Below are positions 1 through 6,752 of a stretch of 14,311 nucleotides of DNA, piece after piece. The position numbers and the translations under genes are program-made. The notes below the pieces were generated by a model. It had not been told where the DNA came from, ran no database searches, and saw only the letters and a list, made by a program, of their open reading frames with translations. Position 1 is the stretch's first letter. Every line of letters begins with the position of its first letter. The DNA is from Burkholderiales bacterium (GTDB lineage: Bacteria; Pseudomonadota; Gammaproteobacteria; Burkholderiales; Burkholderiaceae). The DNA lies in assembly GCA_947372535.1 (NCBI GenBank), contig CANBUA010000104.1:1-14311 (forward strand). Reading direction: 5' to 3'.

Positions 1-508
1 GCAGATGCCGATGGCACGACCAACACCGTCACGTACGCACTCAGTGACGATGCCGGTGGTCGCTTCACCATCAACGCCAGCACGGGCGTGGTCACCGTCG
101 CCAATGGCAGCTTGCTGGACTTTGAGTCGGCCCCCTCGCACGCGATCACCGTCCTGGCCACCAGCCTCGACGGATCAAGCAGCAGTCAGGTCATGATCGT
201 CACGCTGAGCGATGTCGATGAATTCGATGTGAACGCGATCAGCGATGTCAACGCGGCGGCCAACAGCGTGGCAGAGAACGCAGCCAACGGCACGGCCGTC
301 GGCATCACGGCCAGCGCAGCAGACGCGGACGGCACCACCAACATCATCACCTACTCGCTCACCGACAGCGCCGGCGGCCGCTTCGCGATCAATGCCAGCA
401 CGGGGGTGGTCACGGTTGCCAATGGCACGCTGCTGGACTTCGAAACCCGCACCACCCACACCATCACCGTGGTGGCCTCCAGCCAGGATGGCTCCACCAG
501 CAGCCAAA
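1..508 (+). repeat. Tandem cadherin-unit repeat, 318-base period
   Basis: The segment starting at base 1 (ADADGTTN) recurs in frame at base 319 with a 318-base (106-codon) period. By hand count about 47 of 63 residues are identical between the two copies, including an unbroken run INASTGVVTVANG. The first copy is cut by the window edge, so further copies probably lie upstream. This is an internal protein-coding repeat, not a separate element. Confidence 0.8.
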
Positions 509-1908
509 GTCTTGTCATTTCGCTGTTGCCGCTCAATGACAACGCACCAGTCATCACGAGCCATGGTGGTGGCAGTTCGGCCGTTGTCAGTGTGCTGGAA
601 AACACCACCGTCGTGGGCACGATCACGGCGGTGGACGCGGACCTTGGCAGCTCGTTGAGTTACCGCATCGTGGGTGGCAACGATGCTGCTTTTTTCACCG
701 TGGATCAGGTCACCGGTGCCCTCTCGTTCATCACCGCGCCCGATCGGGAAAATCCGTCGGATGCGGGTGGCGACAACGTCTATGACATCGTGGTTCAGGT
801 CAGCGATGGCACCTTGGTGGACACCCAGATGATGGCCATCACAGTGGCCAACGCCAATGATGCGCCGGTCCTTGTGGCCGGCAATTTGCAGGTGAGCGCA
901 CAGCCCGACATCAGTTGGCACTCGATGGACCTGACCAGCGCCTTCACCGATCAGGATGGTGACGCCTTGAGCGTCGTGTTGCACGACCCAGCCAGCCATG
1001 GCACGGTGACGATCGCATCTGATGGCCAGGTTCGGTACCAAGCGGCGGCAGGATTTTCAGGCATGGATCGCTTCAGCTACACGGTATCCGATGGACAGGC
1101 CGAGAGCACCCTCCGTTTCGTGGACATCAACGCGCAAGGAGTGAAACCATCACCCTTGCCCGGTCCTGAGATCGTGACGGTGCCCACGCATGTCGATGGA
1201 ACAAAGCCAACTGAGGTGACATCTGAACCACCTGAAACCGCGCCCACCAAAAGCCAACCCGCAGAAGCGGTTCCTGCCGGTCCCTCATCTGCAGGCACTG
1301 CGCCCGCAGCTACCCAATTGGATGACGACACCTCGACGGTGCGCCCTGCTGCGGGCATTGATCCAGCGGCGCGCGCACCCCGTTCCGCCACGGCCATCTT
1401 TGGCAGGAGCCCGGGGCCTGTTTTCAGTTGGCGTGCGGGTGGTCTGGACATGTCGATGTCGCCAAGCCAAGCCCTGCTCCAGCTTCTGGACGGCTGGAAG
1501 GTGGGCATGGTGCCCTCGCAAGAGATCAATGCAGCCCTCAGCATCGTCAATTTCCGTGGCGATACCCATGCTGCATCGCTCAAATTTTCAGACACCTCCG
1601 AGGATCGCCTCGTCAAGGTGCAGCAGACCGTCGCTCAATCGTCAGGCCTGGCGCTGTCGATCGGTGCCGTCTGGTGGGCCGCGCGCATCTCGGGCCTGCT
1701 GGCCAGCCTGGTCGTCAGCACCCCGGCCTGGCGCTCCATCGATCCATTGCCCGTGATGGGCTTTGACAATGACCGAGATCCCGAGCAAGCACTCGATGAC
1801 GACGATCACAAATCGAGAACGGATGGACAGCGGCACATGGACGAAAAGGCGGCCGCCTTGTTCACGCCTCAAGCAACTGTTGGCCAGGGCGCCGACCGGA
1901 TAGGCTGA
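1..1908 (+). CDS. C-terminal part of a large cadherin-repeat surface protein (5' partial)
   Basis: The frame is open from base 1, so the start lies upstream; 635 residues are visible. Residues 1-75, about 77-180 and about 181-286 are cadherin-type beta modules, with recurring calcium-site motifs (DADG, LDFE, NDNAP, DREN, NDAP). A further cadherin-like/VCBS-type module follows at about 287-375 (TDQDGD, GMDRFSYTVSDG). Then comes a Pro/Thr/Ala-rich linker (about 380-460), a short region with a helical stretch, a hydrophobic segment at about 552-573 followed by PAWRSIDPLPV, and a charged tail rich in Asp. Such proteins are usually very long, secreted and used in adhesion or biofilm. No RTX nonapeptides or type I secretion tail are visible; the hydrophobic C-terminus suggests membrane or surface anchoring instead. 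The same C-terminal pattern closes the gene at 13643-14311. The stop is TGA at 1906-1908. Confidence 0.85.
   Translation, partial: ADADGTTNTVTYALSDDAGGRFTINASTGVVTVANGSLLDFESAPSHAITVLATSLDGSSSSQVMIVTLSDVDEFDVNAISDVNAAANSVAENAANGTAVGITASAADADGTTNIITYSLTDSAGGRFAINASTGVVTVANGTLLDFETRTTHTITVVASSQDGSTSSQSLVISLLPLNDNAPVITSHGGGSSAVVSVLENTTVVGTITAVDADLGSSLSYRIVGGNDAAFFTVDQVTGALSFITAPDRENPSDAGGDNVYDIVVQVSDGTLVDTQMMAITVANANDAPVLVAGNLQVSAQPDISWHSMDLTSAFTDQDGDALSVVLHDPASHGTVTIASDGQVRYQAAAGFSGMDRFSYTVSDGQAESTLRFVDINAQGVKPSPLPGPEIVTVPTHVDGTKPTEVTSEPPETAPTKSQPAEAVPAGPSSAGTAPAATQLDDDTSTVRPAAGIDPAARAPRSATAIFGRSPGPVFSWRAGGLDMSMSPSQALLQLLDGWKVGMVPSQEINAALSIVNFRGDTHAASLKFSDTSEDRLVKVQQTVAQSSGLALSIGAVWWAARISGLLASLVVSTPAWRSIDPLPVMGFDNDRDPEQALDDDDHKSRTDGQRHMDEKAAALFTPQATVGQGADRIG
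1654..1755 (+). other. C-terminal anchor-like motif, copy 1
   Basis: These codons encode a hydrophobic segment with LSxGxVxW, then Arg, then LLxS, then PAWRxxDPLPV. The same ordered residues at the same spacing occur near the end of the unrelated-looking protein at 13643-14311. In both proteins the motif is followed by an acidic/charged tail of 55-80 residues. I infer a shared C-terminal membrane or sorting module; it is neither LPXTG nor PEP-CTERM. Confidence 0.7.
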
Positions 1909-1919
1909 AGAGAAGCCGA

Positions 1920-4055
1920 TCAGGTCAGGACCGAATCCCGAAAACCCAGCGTGGATGCGTCGTCGCGCTCGCTTTCGCCATCCACCCAGGCGCGCAGCAA
2001 GTCCGCTGGCATGGGTTTGGCGTATCGGAAGCCTTGGAACTCGTCGCAGCCGATCTCCAGCAGGATGCTCTCCTGCTCGATGGTTTCGACCCCCTCGGCC
2101 ACGACGTGCAGGCCCAAGGCATGGGCCAGGCTGACCACGGCGGCCACCACGGCCCGCGCGTCACCTTCGGGTTGCAGGTCCTTCACGAAACTGCGGTCGA
2201 TCTTGACCTGGCGCGCGGGTAACTTGCGCAGGTAGCTGAGGCTGGAGTAGCCCGTTCCAAAATCGTCGATGGACAGCTGGACCCCCAGCCCCGCCAACAG
2301 GTCGAACATCTGCAGCGAGCCTTGCGTGTCTTCCATGGCGGCCGATTCGGTGATTTCGAAGGTGATGAGCGAGGGATCGAGTTGTTGCTTGATCAAGGCC
2401 TCTCTCACACGCTCGGCCAGGTCGGCCTGCCTCAGTTGGTGCACCGACAGGTTGACCGCCACGCGCATCCGCAGGCCTTCATCGAGCCACCGGCGCGTCT
2501 GACGGCAAGCTTCGTCGATCACCCATTGCCCCAATTGGTTGATGAGGCCAAAGCGCTCGGCCACCGGGATGAACACCACGGGGCTGATCATGCCGCGGGT
2601 CGGATGCTGCCAGCGCAGCAAGGCTTCCACCCCGCTGACCTGCCGGCTCAAAGCGTGGACCTTGGGCTGGTAGTACAGCATCAAGCCCGGTGCGCCGTTG
2701 TGCAGGAGATCGCGCAGGTCGTGCTGCAGGGCGATTTGCAACTCTGCATCGCTGGCCATGTCCTTTTCGTAGAAACGATGTGCACTGCCGCCAGCCCGCT
2801 TGGCCGCGTACATCGCCGCGTCTGCATTGGGCAAGAGACGGACGCTGGGCCCATGATCGGGATAGAGCACGATGCCGATCGAGCACGAAAGGCGCACCTC
2901 GCGCCCCTCAGCCTCAAAAGGTGCGCAGACGGCATCCCTGATCCGCAGGGCCATGCTCGCGGCGACGTCCCGATCCGGGTTGTCGGCCAGCAGCATGAGG
3001 AACTCGTCGCCCCCCACCCGCGCGATGACGTCATTGGATCGGGCCAGCGATGCCAGACGTGCCCCCACCTGTCTGAGCACCTCGTCGCCCGTGGCATGCC
3101 CGAAGCTGTCATTGACGGGCTTGAAGCCATCCAGATCGATGAACATCACGGCCAGTCTTTGAGACTGGCTTTCCGCGTGTTGCACGCTGCTGGCCAGCTC
3201 TTTCTCAAACACCAGCCGGTTGGGCAACTGCGTGAGCGGGTCACGGAAGGCCAGGTGCTGCAGGCGCTCGTTGGCATCCTGCAAAGAGATGGCCAGGCGG
3301 TTGGTCTTGGACTGCATGCGCGCGTCCAGCACCGAGGTGAGCAGCGTCATGGACAACAGCACCAACGACGCCATGCCGACCAGCAAGCCCAAGGTGGTGC
3401 CACCCAAGCCGCTGGACGACAGGCAGACCACGCCGACATCGAAGGAAGCCGCCGCCATGCCGGTGTAGTGCATGCCAGCGATCGCCACGCCCATGGCCAC
3501 CGAGGCACCGACCTGCCAGACAAACACGGCCGACTCAACGCGCGTACGAAGCCAGAAAAAAATGAGCAAAGCCACGGCCGACGCCGTGATCGCAATGGCC
3601 GCGGAGGCGGCCACCAACGCCCAGTTCCAGACGACGGCGGGGCTGAGTGCCATGGCATGCATGCCGATGTAGTGCATGGCGCAGATGCCGACACCCATGC
3701 TGATCGCGCCCTGCGACAGGTGCCGCAAAGTGAGTTCCTCGCGGCTGGCCACCCGCAAGGCCACGGAAGACACCGCGATGGCCGCCAGCAAGGACAGCGC
3801 CGTGAAGACGTAGTCGTAGCCCACCATGATCGGCAGCTTGAAAGCCAGCATGCCCACGAAATGCATGGACCAGATGCCCACGCCCATGGTGACCGAGCCA
3901 CCGATCAGCCAACCACGCGCGACGGCCCGATCGGAGGTCCGGACGCGTTTGGCCAAGTCCAGCGCCACATAGGAGGCGAACATGGCCAAGAGCACCGAGG
4001 CGGCAACCGTCCAAGGCTCGTAGACAGGCGTGATGAAGGATGATGAAGTTGTCAC
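1920..4055 (-). CDS. MHYT-GGDEF-EAL cyclic-di-GMP synthase/phosphodiesterase
   Basis: The 711-residue protein begins with an integral membrane MHYT sensor of about seven helices (residues 10-245), showing the motifs SMHFVGM (63), AMHYIGM (126) and GMHYTGM (194). Such His/Met motifs are thought to bind a metal, perhaps copper, and sense a diatomic gas. A GGDEF domain follows (about 268-430), with intact GGDEF at 348-352 and an inhibitory-site RSND exactly five residues before it. The EAL domain (about 440-700) keeps EALLRW, NLSVHQL, FEITES, IDDFGTGYSS, KIDRSF and AEGVET, so both activities look possible; which dominates cannot be read from sequence. I chose GTG at 4055 (MTTSSSFITPVYEPW) because the upstream TTG at 4109 sits inside a palindrome and has no ribosome site; GTG 4055 itself has only a weak one. 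It is convergent with the adhesin. Confidence 0.93.
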   Translation of the reverse strand: MTTSSSFITPVYEPWTVAASVLLAMFASYVALDLAKRVRTSDRAVARGWLIGGSVTMGVGIWSMHFVGMLAFKLPIMVGYDYVFTALSLLAAIAVSSVALRVASREELTLRHLSQGAISMGVGICAMHYIGMHAMALSPAVVWNWALVAASAAIAITASAVALLIFFWLRTRVESAVFVWQVGASVAMGVAIAGMHYTGMAAASFDVGVVCLSSSGLGGTTLGLLVGMASLVLLSMTLLTSVLDARMQSKTNRLAISLQDANERLQHLAFRDPLTQLPNRLVFEKELASSVQHAESQSQRLAVMFIDLDGFKPVNDSFGHATGDEVLRQVGARLASLARSNDVIARVGGDEFLMLLADNPDRDVAASMALRIRDAVCAPFEAEGREVRLSCSIGIVLYPDHGPSVRLLPNADAAMYAAKRAGGSAHRFYEKDMASDAELQIALQHDLRDLLHNGAPGLMLYYQPKVHALSRQVSGVEALLRWQHPTRGMISPVVFIPVAERFGLINQLGQWVIDEACRQTRRWLDEGLRMRVAVNLSVHQLRQADLAERVREALIKQQLDPSLITFEITESAAMEDTQGSLQMFDLLAGLGVQLSIDDFGTGYSSLSYLRKLPARQVKIDRSFVKDLQPEGDARAVVAAVVSLAHALGLHVVAEGVETIEQESILLEIGCDEFQGFRYAKPMPADLLRAWVDGESERDDASTLGFRDSVLT

Positions 4056-4098
4056 CCCGGGCTTATCGACAAATTTTTGCCATTTTTGAATCACTTCT

Positions 4099-4125
4099 AT
4101 GTGCTGCAATGTGCTGCCAGCACAT
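4099..4125. promoter_or_regulatory. Possible operator: palindrome with an extra direct copy
   Basis: ATGTGCTG at 4109-4116 and CAGCACAT at 4118-4125 form a perfect 8-base inverted repeat around one central base. A second direct copy of ATGTGCTG lies at 4099-4106, ten bases (about one helical turn) away. It sits just upstream of the chosen start of the MHYT-GGDEF-EAL gene. The arrangement resembles a regulator binding site; no regulator can be named. Confidence 0.4.
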
Positions 4126-4170
4126 CAGATGGCCCGACGATGCGCGTGATGTCGCCCGAGCAGGCCGGTG

Positions 4171-4196
4171 AAAAAGCACTGAATCCCTCAAGGGAT
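4171..4196 (-). terminator. Weak hairpin at the end of the anti-sigma gene
   Basis: On the minus strand, ATCCC-TTGA-GGGAT (4183-4196) can fold into a five-base-pair stem with a tetraloop, and a run of five T follows seven bases later (4171-4175). The stop codon of the anti-sigma gene lies in the hairpin. The stem is short and the T run offset, so this is at best a weak terminator for the RiPP/sigma operon. Confidence 0.25.
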
Positions 4197-4403
4197 CTGG
4201 GATGGCTCGTCCGGCTTGGTCAGCTTTTCCTTGTAGTCAGCCAGGATGTCGTCCAGCCGCGCGTTGTTGCGCGTGAAGGCGCGGCAACGCCGGCACACCA
4301 GGCGGTGATGGGAGGCACGCAGGGAATCCAGGCGGCCAGCTTCATCCAGCTGCCCTGAGCTGAGTTTGAAGATGTAATCCTGGCAGGTCATCAACAGCGT
4401 CAT
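4188..4403 (-). CDS. Zinc-finger anti-sigma factor (zf-HC2/ZAS type)
   Basis: A 71-residue protein with Cys7 and the ZAS signature His33-x3-Cys37-x2-Cys40 (HRLVCRRC), preceded by the helix SGQLDEAGRLDSLRASHH, typical of cytoplasmic anti-sigma domains. It has no membrane segment, so it should be soluble and hold its sigma partner directly. Its ATG overlaps the TGA of the upstream ECF sigma gene (ATGA, 4400-4403), the standard translationally coupled sigma/anti-sigma arrangement. In the ZAS family, zinc or thiol-reactive conditions can release the sigma factor. Together with the copper-peptide genes upstream, this suggests a metal- or thiol-responsive switch; that role is inferred. It is the last gene of the operon. 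Confidence 0.82.
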   Translation of the reverse strand: MTLLMTCQDYIFKLSSGQLDEAGRLDSLRASHHRLVCRRCRAFTRNNARLDDILADYKEKLTKPDEPSQIP

Positions 4404-4972
4404 GGCGCGGCTCCTTCAAACCAGTTCTGGCTCAAACACAGTTGAATCTGCTTGCGCGCCCGGCTCATGCATTGCCAGTAATCGGACTTGCTCAGGCCCA
4501 GGGTGGCGCAGATCTCGTCGGTCTCGCAATCGAGGAACTCTTTCATGCTGAACACCCTGGCTGGCTTGGCCGGCAGCTTGTGCATGCAGATGTCCACCAC
4601 CGCAAAGAACTGGTCGGTGTGCAGCTGATCTTCGGGCGAGGTCCAGGGCGCAGGCGCCACGCCGTCGATCCAATGGCCGCGGTCATCGAAGAGCACGTTG
4701 TCCAGGTCATCGGCAAAGGCTTCGCTGTAGCCCACCTCCGAGCGGTACTTGCGGCGCAGGCGGTCGGTGATTTTGTGCTTGAGGATGCCAAAGAGATACC
4801 GCTTTGGATCGGCCTGCGTCAAGGTGCTCTGGTCGGTGCACAGCATGGCTGCCAGCGCGTCTTGCACCGCATCTTCGGCTTCTTCATGGGGCTGGATGTG
4901 CAAGCGGGCAAAACGCAGCATGGGTGCACGCCAGTCGCGTGCCCACTGTTCGGCTTGCTCGGTGATGTTCAT
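4400..4972 (-). CDS. ECF-type RNA polymerase sigma factor
   Basis: A 190-residue group 4 sigma-70 factor. Region 2 spans about 15-78, with HEEAEDAVQDALAAML and YLFGILKHKITDRLRRKYR (core binding, -10 recognition). Region 4 spans about 120-182, with LPAKPARVFSMKEF and TDEICATLGLSKSDYWQCMSR, the -35 helix-turn-helix. The linker (80-118) is acidic. I chose ATG 4972 because GGAG lies five bases upstream; a longer in-frame reading to 5029 would run into the DoxX coding region. It follows doxX by 25 bases and overlaps the anti-sigma gene by four. Being cotranscribed with the cysteine-peptide genes, it probably controls this operon and perhaps itself. Other targets are unknown. Confidence 0.9.
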   Translation of the reverse strand: MNITEQAEQWARDWRAPMLRFARLHIQPHEEAEDAVQDALAAMLCTDQSTLTQADPKRYLFGILKHKITDRLRRKYRSEVGYSEAFADDLDNVLFDDRGHWIDGVAPAPWTSPEDQLHTDQFFAVVDICMHKLPAKPARVFSMKEFLDCETDEICATLGLSKSDYWQCMSRARKQIQLCLSQNWFEGAAP

Positions 4973-4997
4973 GCGTCTCCAGCCCCCAGACTCAGCG

Positions 4998-5474
4998 TCA
5001 GCGGCGCCTGATCCGGTTGAGCCAGGCATCCAGGGCGTATTGTCCGCCGCCTTGCGTCAGGATGGTCAGCAGCATGAAGGCCAGCATCAATGGCACCTTG
5101 AAGCCTTGGCCAGCCTCGGTCTCGATCTGATTCCAGCCTGCCCAGCCCAGGTCGAAGTGCACCGTGTACACCGCCACATAGGTGATGTAGAGCAGGCCGA
5201 TCGCCGCCAGGCGGCTGCCCAGGCCCAGCACGATGGCCAGGCCCAGCGAGACCTCGCCCACGCCGGCAGCCACCCAGTTCACATCGACCGACAGCAGATT
5301 GTTCGGAAAGGGAAAGACCAAGCTGGCGAACCAGCTCGGGGCGCTCAGGCCGCCCGAGAGCTTGGTGTAGCCCGCCAACAGGAACTCTTGCCCGGCCCAC
5401 AGCCGCAAGGCCAGCAAGCCGATGTCGTTGAGCCACTCATGCGCTTTCTCGCGCCAGATAAGCCAGGAATTCAT
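4998..5474 (-). CDS. DoxX-family membrane protein (HvfX/BufD-like)
   Basis: A 158-residue inner-membrane protein with four predicted helices (about 18-37, 66-84, 88-106, 124-142) and the DoxX hallmarks LALRLWAGQEFLLAGYTKL near the N-terminus and GVGEVSLGLAIVLGLGSRLAA in the middle. DoxX proteins regularly accompany DUF692/DUF2063 genes in bufferin and Haemophilus Hvf-type operons, where they are counted as accessory maturation proteins; the exact reaction is unsettled. Its start (ATG 5474) lies inside the end of the DUF2063 gene (38-base overlap), with GGAG about nine bases upstream, so the two are translationally coupled. An in-frame ATG at 5489 would add five residues. Confidence 0.85.
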   Translation of the reverse strand: MNSWLIWREKAHEWLNDIGLLALRLWAGQEFLLAGYTKLSGGLSAPSWFASLVFPFPNNLLSVDVNWVAAGVGEVSLGLAIVLGLGSRLAAIGLLYITYVAVYTVHFDLGWAGWNQIETEAGQGFKVPLMLAFMLLTILTQGGGQYALDAWLNRIRRR

Positions 5475-5709
5475 CTTTGAGGTCTCCATACAGGTTGGAG
5501 CTCCAGCGGGATTGCCGCACGAAGCCTTCGATCAATGTTCGCCAGGCGTCTTCGCCCAGCTCTTGCCGCACGTCGGGAAAGTGCGCCTCCACCATCTGGG
5601 CAGCCCCCAGGTAGACCAGGTGGCGATAGGCCCGCATGCCCGCTTCCGATTGGCCAGCGGGGATGTCGTCAGAGCAGCCTCTCACGTAGTCGTAGAAGGC
5701 CGCAGACAT
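5437..5709 (-). CDS. bufC: Short DUF2063 protein, BufC/HvfC N-terminal domain only
   Basis: A 90-residue protein matching the DUF2063 domain: AYRHLVYLGAAQMVEAHFPD, then LGEDAWRTLIEGFV, ending SSNLYGDLKDEFLAYL. In MNIO systems (MbnC, HvfC, BufC) this protein partners the DUF692 enzyme and presents the precursor peptide. Characterised members carry a second domain and are about twice this length; here the frame stops at once after the first domain, where doxX begins. I chose ATG 5709 because AGGAG lies five bases upstream; this start sits within the last 28 bases of the DUF692 gene. Either a genuine single-domain variant or an old truncation; conserved spacing and coupling favour a working gene. 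The symbol is by family position only. Confidence 0.8.
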   Translation of the reverse strand: MSAAFYDYVRGCSDDIPAGQSEAGMRAYRHLVYLGAAQMVEAHFPDVRQELGEDAWRTLIEGFVRQSRWSSNLYGDLKDEFLAYLARESA

Positions 5710-6467
5710 GTCAGCTCCTGGTTGATGACCGCCATGGCGGGCAGGTCGTTGTCCCACTCCAGCAAGATCGGTAGGCCGTGCGACTGCTGCAACTGGCGCG
5801 CCATCTCGGCGGTGGTGGACGCCACGGGCTGACTGTGGGTGTCCATGTAGAGGCCAAAACGGGCATCGAACTCATGCCCTGCCACGTGCATGTAGCTCAC
5901 GCGGCCGAGGTCAATTTTTTGGATGAACTCGGCCACATCATCGCCGCCATGGTTCTTGTGGTTGACCGCGATGTTGTTGAGGTCGAGCAAGATGCTGCAA
6001 TCGGCCAGGGCCACCACGCGGGCCAGAAAGTCCGCTTCAGACAGGTCGCCCACATTGGTGTACCAAGTGGTGTTCTCCACCGCAATGCGCCGTCCCAACA
6101 CATCCTGCGCCCGCTTGATGCGGTCACTGACACGCAGCACTTCGGCCTGCGTGAACGGGATGGGGAACAGGTCGTAGAGCTGGTGCGAATCGCCGCTGGC
6201 GGCCAGGTGGTCGGAGTAGAAACTGGTGCCCAGGTCGTCCATCAACTCGCGCACGGCGCGCAGAAAAGACGGGTCGAACGCCGATGAGCCGCCCAGATTG
6301 AGCGAGACTCCGTGAAGATGGATCGGACGCCCGGCCTGGATCAACCGATGCAGCGGATCTCGGTCGCGGTGAACCCAGTTCTCGGGGGCCACCTCGAAGA
6401 AATCCGCCAACACGGCCGACATGTCCCAGTCGGCCATTTCCCGGCGGTAACCCAGGCCAGTCATCAC
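5682..6467 (-). CDS. bufB: DUF692 multinuclear non-heme iron peptide-modifying enzyme (MNIO, BufB/HvfB-like)
   Basis: A 261-residue TIM-barrel-type protein of the DUF692/MNIO family, close to the usual 270-290. Expected metal-site motifs are all visible: LHGVSLNLG (51-59), SDHLA (85-89), AVENTTWY (129-136), DLNNIAVNHKNHG (162-174), HVAGHEF (194-200), DTHSQPV (209-215) and LLEWDND (235-241). Family members oxidise cysteines of a partner peptide, giving oxazolone/thioamide or thiooxazole groups that bind copper. Here the only candidate substrate is the cysteine-repeat peptide encoded just upstream, whose stop is 15 bases before this start. GGAG lies eight bases before GTG 6467; ATG 6464, one codon in, is an equal choice. 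It overlaps the DUF2063 gene by 28 bases. The enzyme family is certain; the product chemistry is inferred. Confidence 0.92.
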   Translation of the reverse strand: MMTGLGYRREMADWDMSAVLADFFEVAPENWVHRDRDPLHRLIQAGRPIHLHGVSLNLGGSSAFDPSFLRAVRELMDDLGTSFYSDHLAASGDSHQLYDLFPIPFTQAEVLRVSDRIKRAQDVLGRRIAVENTTWYTNVGDLSEADFLARVVALADCSILLDLNNIAVNHKNHGGDDVAEFIQKIDLGRVSYMHVAGHEFDARFGLYMDTHSQPVASTTAEMARQLQQSHGLPILLEWDNDLPAMAVINQELTCLRPSTTT

Positions 6468-6482
6468 GGCATCAGCTCCGGG

Positions 6483-6734
6483 TCACTTCTTGCTGCAGGT
6501 GGCTTCTTTCTTGGAGCAGGACGCTTCCTTCTTAGAACAAGAGGCATCCTTCTTGGAGCAGCTGGCCTCCTTGCCTTCAGCGCCACTGGCCGCCGACGCA
6601 GCATGGGCGGCCTTGTTGGCCAATTCCTTTTTGCTGCAAGAGCCGGCGCCACACTTCTTCTCTGCGGGGGCAGCGGCCCAGGCAGAAGATGCGATGACAG
6701 CGGCGGCGATGGTGGCGATGGATTTCAGGTTCAT
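6483..6734 (-). CDS. Exported Cys-repeat precursor peptide of a bufferin/HvfA-like RiPP
   Basis: An 83-residue peptide. Residues 1-22 form a Sec signal peptide (MNLKSIATIAAAVIA... ending AWA-AA). The mature part starts with EKKCGAGSCSKKE, resembling the EGKCG boxes of bufferins and HvfA. After an alanine-rich spacer and AEGK come four perfect heptads of pattern [E/D]A[S/T]CSKK (56-83). Cysteines are at 28, 33, 59, 66, 73 and 80; the last four are exactly seven apart. A precursor with a Sec signal is unusual for RiPPs in general and typical of bufferin-type peptides, which bind copper in the periplasm. ATG 6734 has GAGG six bases upstream; an upstream in-frame start at 6761 would spoil the signal peptide. 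It is the first gene of the operon. A simple metal-binding lipoprotein-like peptide is the alternative, but the DUF692 neighbour argues against it. Confidence 0.85.
   Translation of the reverse strand: MNLKSIATIAAAVIASSAWAAAPAEKKCGAGSCSKKELANKAAHAASAASGAEGKEASCSKKDASCSKKEASCSKKEATCSKK
6486..6569 (-). repeat. Four 21-base tandem repeats encoding the CSKK heptads
   Basis: Four consecutive 21-base units encode [E/D]A[S/T]CSKK at the C-terminus of the precursor peptide. Codons differ slightly between units (third-base changes), so the repeats are not brand new at DNA level while the protein pattern is kept, which suggests selection on the motif. Such arrays can gain or lose units by slippage. 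Confidence 0.85.
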
Positions 6735-6752
6735 GGTGGGCCTCAAGAGTGG

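Noticed and set aside
175..1041. 288-codon minus-strand frame inside the adhesin
   Set aside because: It is antisense to clear cadherin repeats and its protein is a His/Asp/Arg-rich composition artefact.
1654..1755. LPXTG or PEP-CTERM sorting signal
   Set aside because: No LPXTG box and no PEP motif; the tail after the hydrophobic segment is long and acidic rather than a short basic stop.
2322..4043. 573-codon open frame on the plus strand, opposite the MHYT-GGDEF-EAL gene
   Set aside because: The translation is rich in His, Gln, Asp and Arg without any domain, as expected for the antisense of a GC-rich gene; the minus-strand frame has all family motifs.
4056..4109. Longer MHYT-GGDEF-EAL protein starting at TTG 4109
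   Set aside because: Rare start without ribosome site, located inside the palindrome; GTG 4055 gives the usual short N-terminus before the first membrane helix. Not fully excluded.
5682..6467. Methanobactin biosynthesis (MbnB/MbnC)
   Set aside because: The precursor has a Sec signal and CSKK repeats instead of a short leader with a methanobactin core, and there are no methanobactin transport genes; a bufferin/Hvf-type system fits better.
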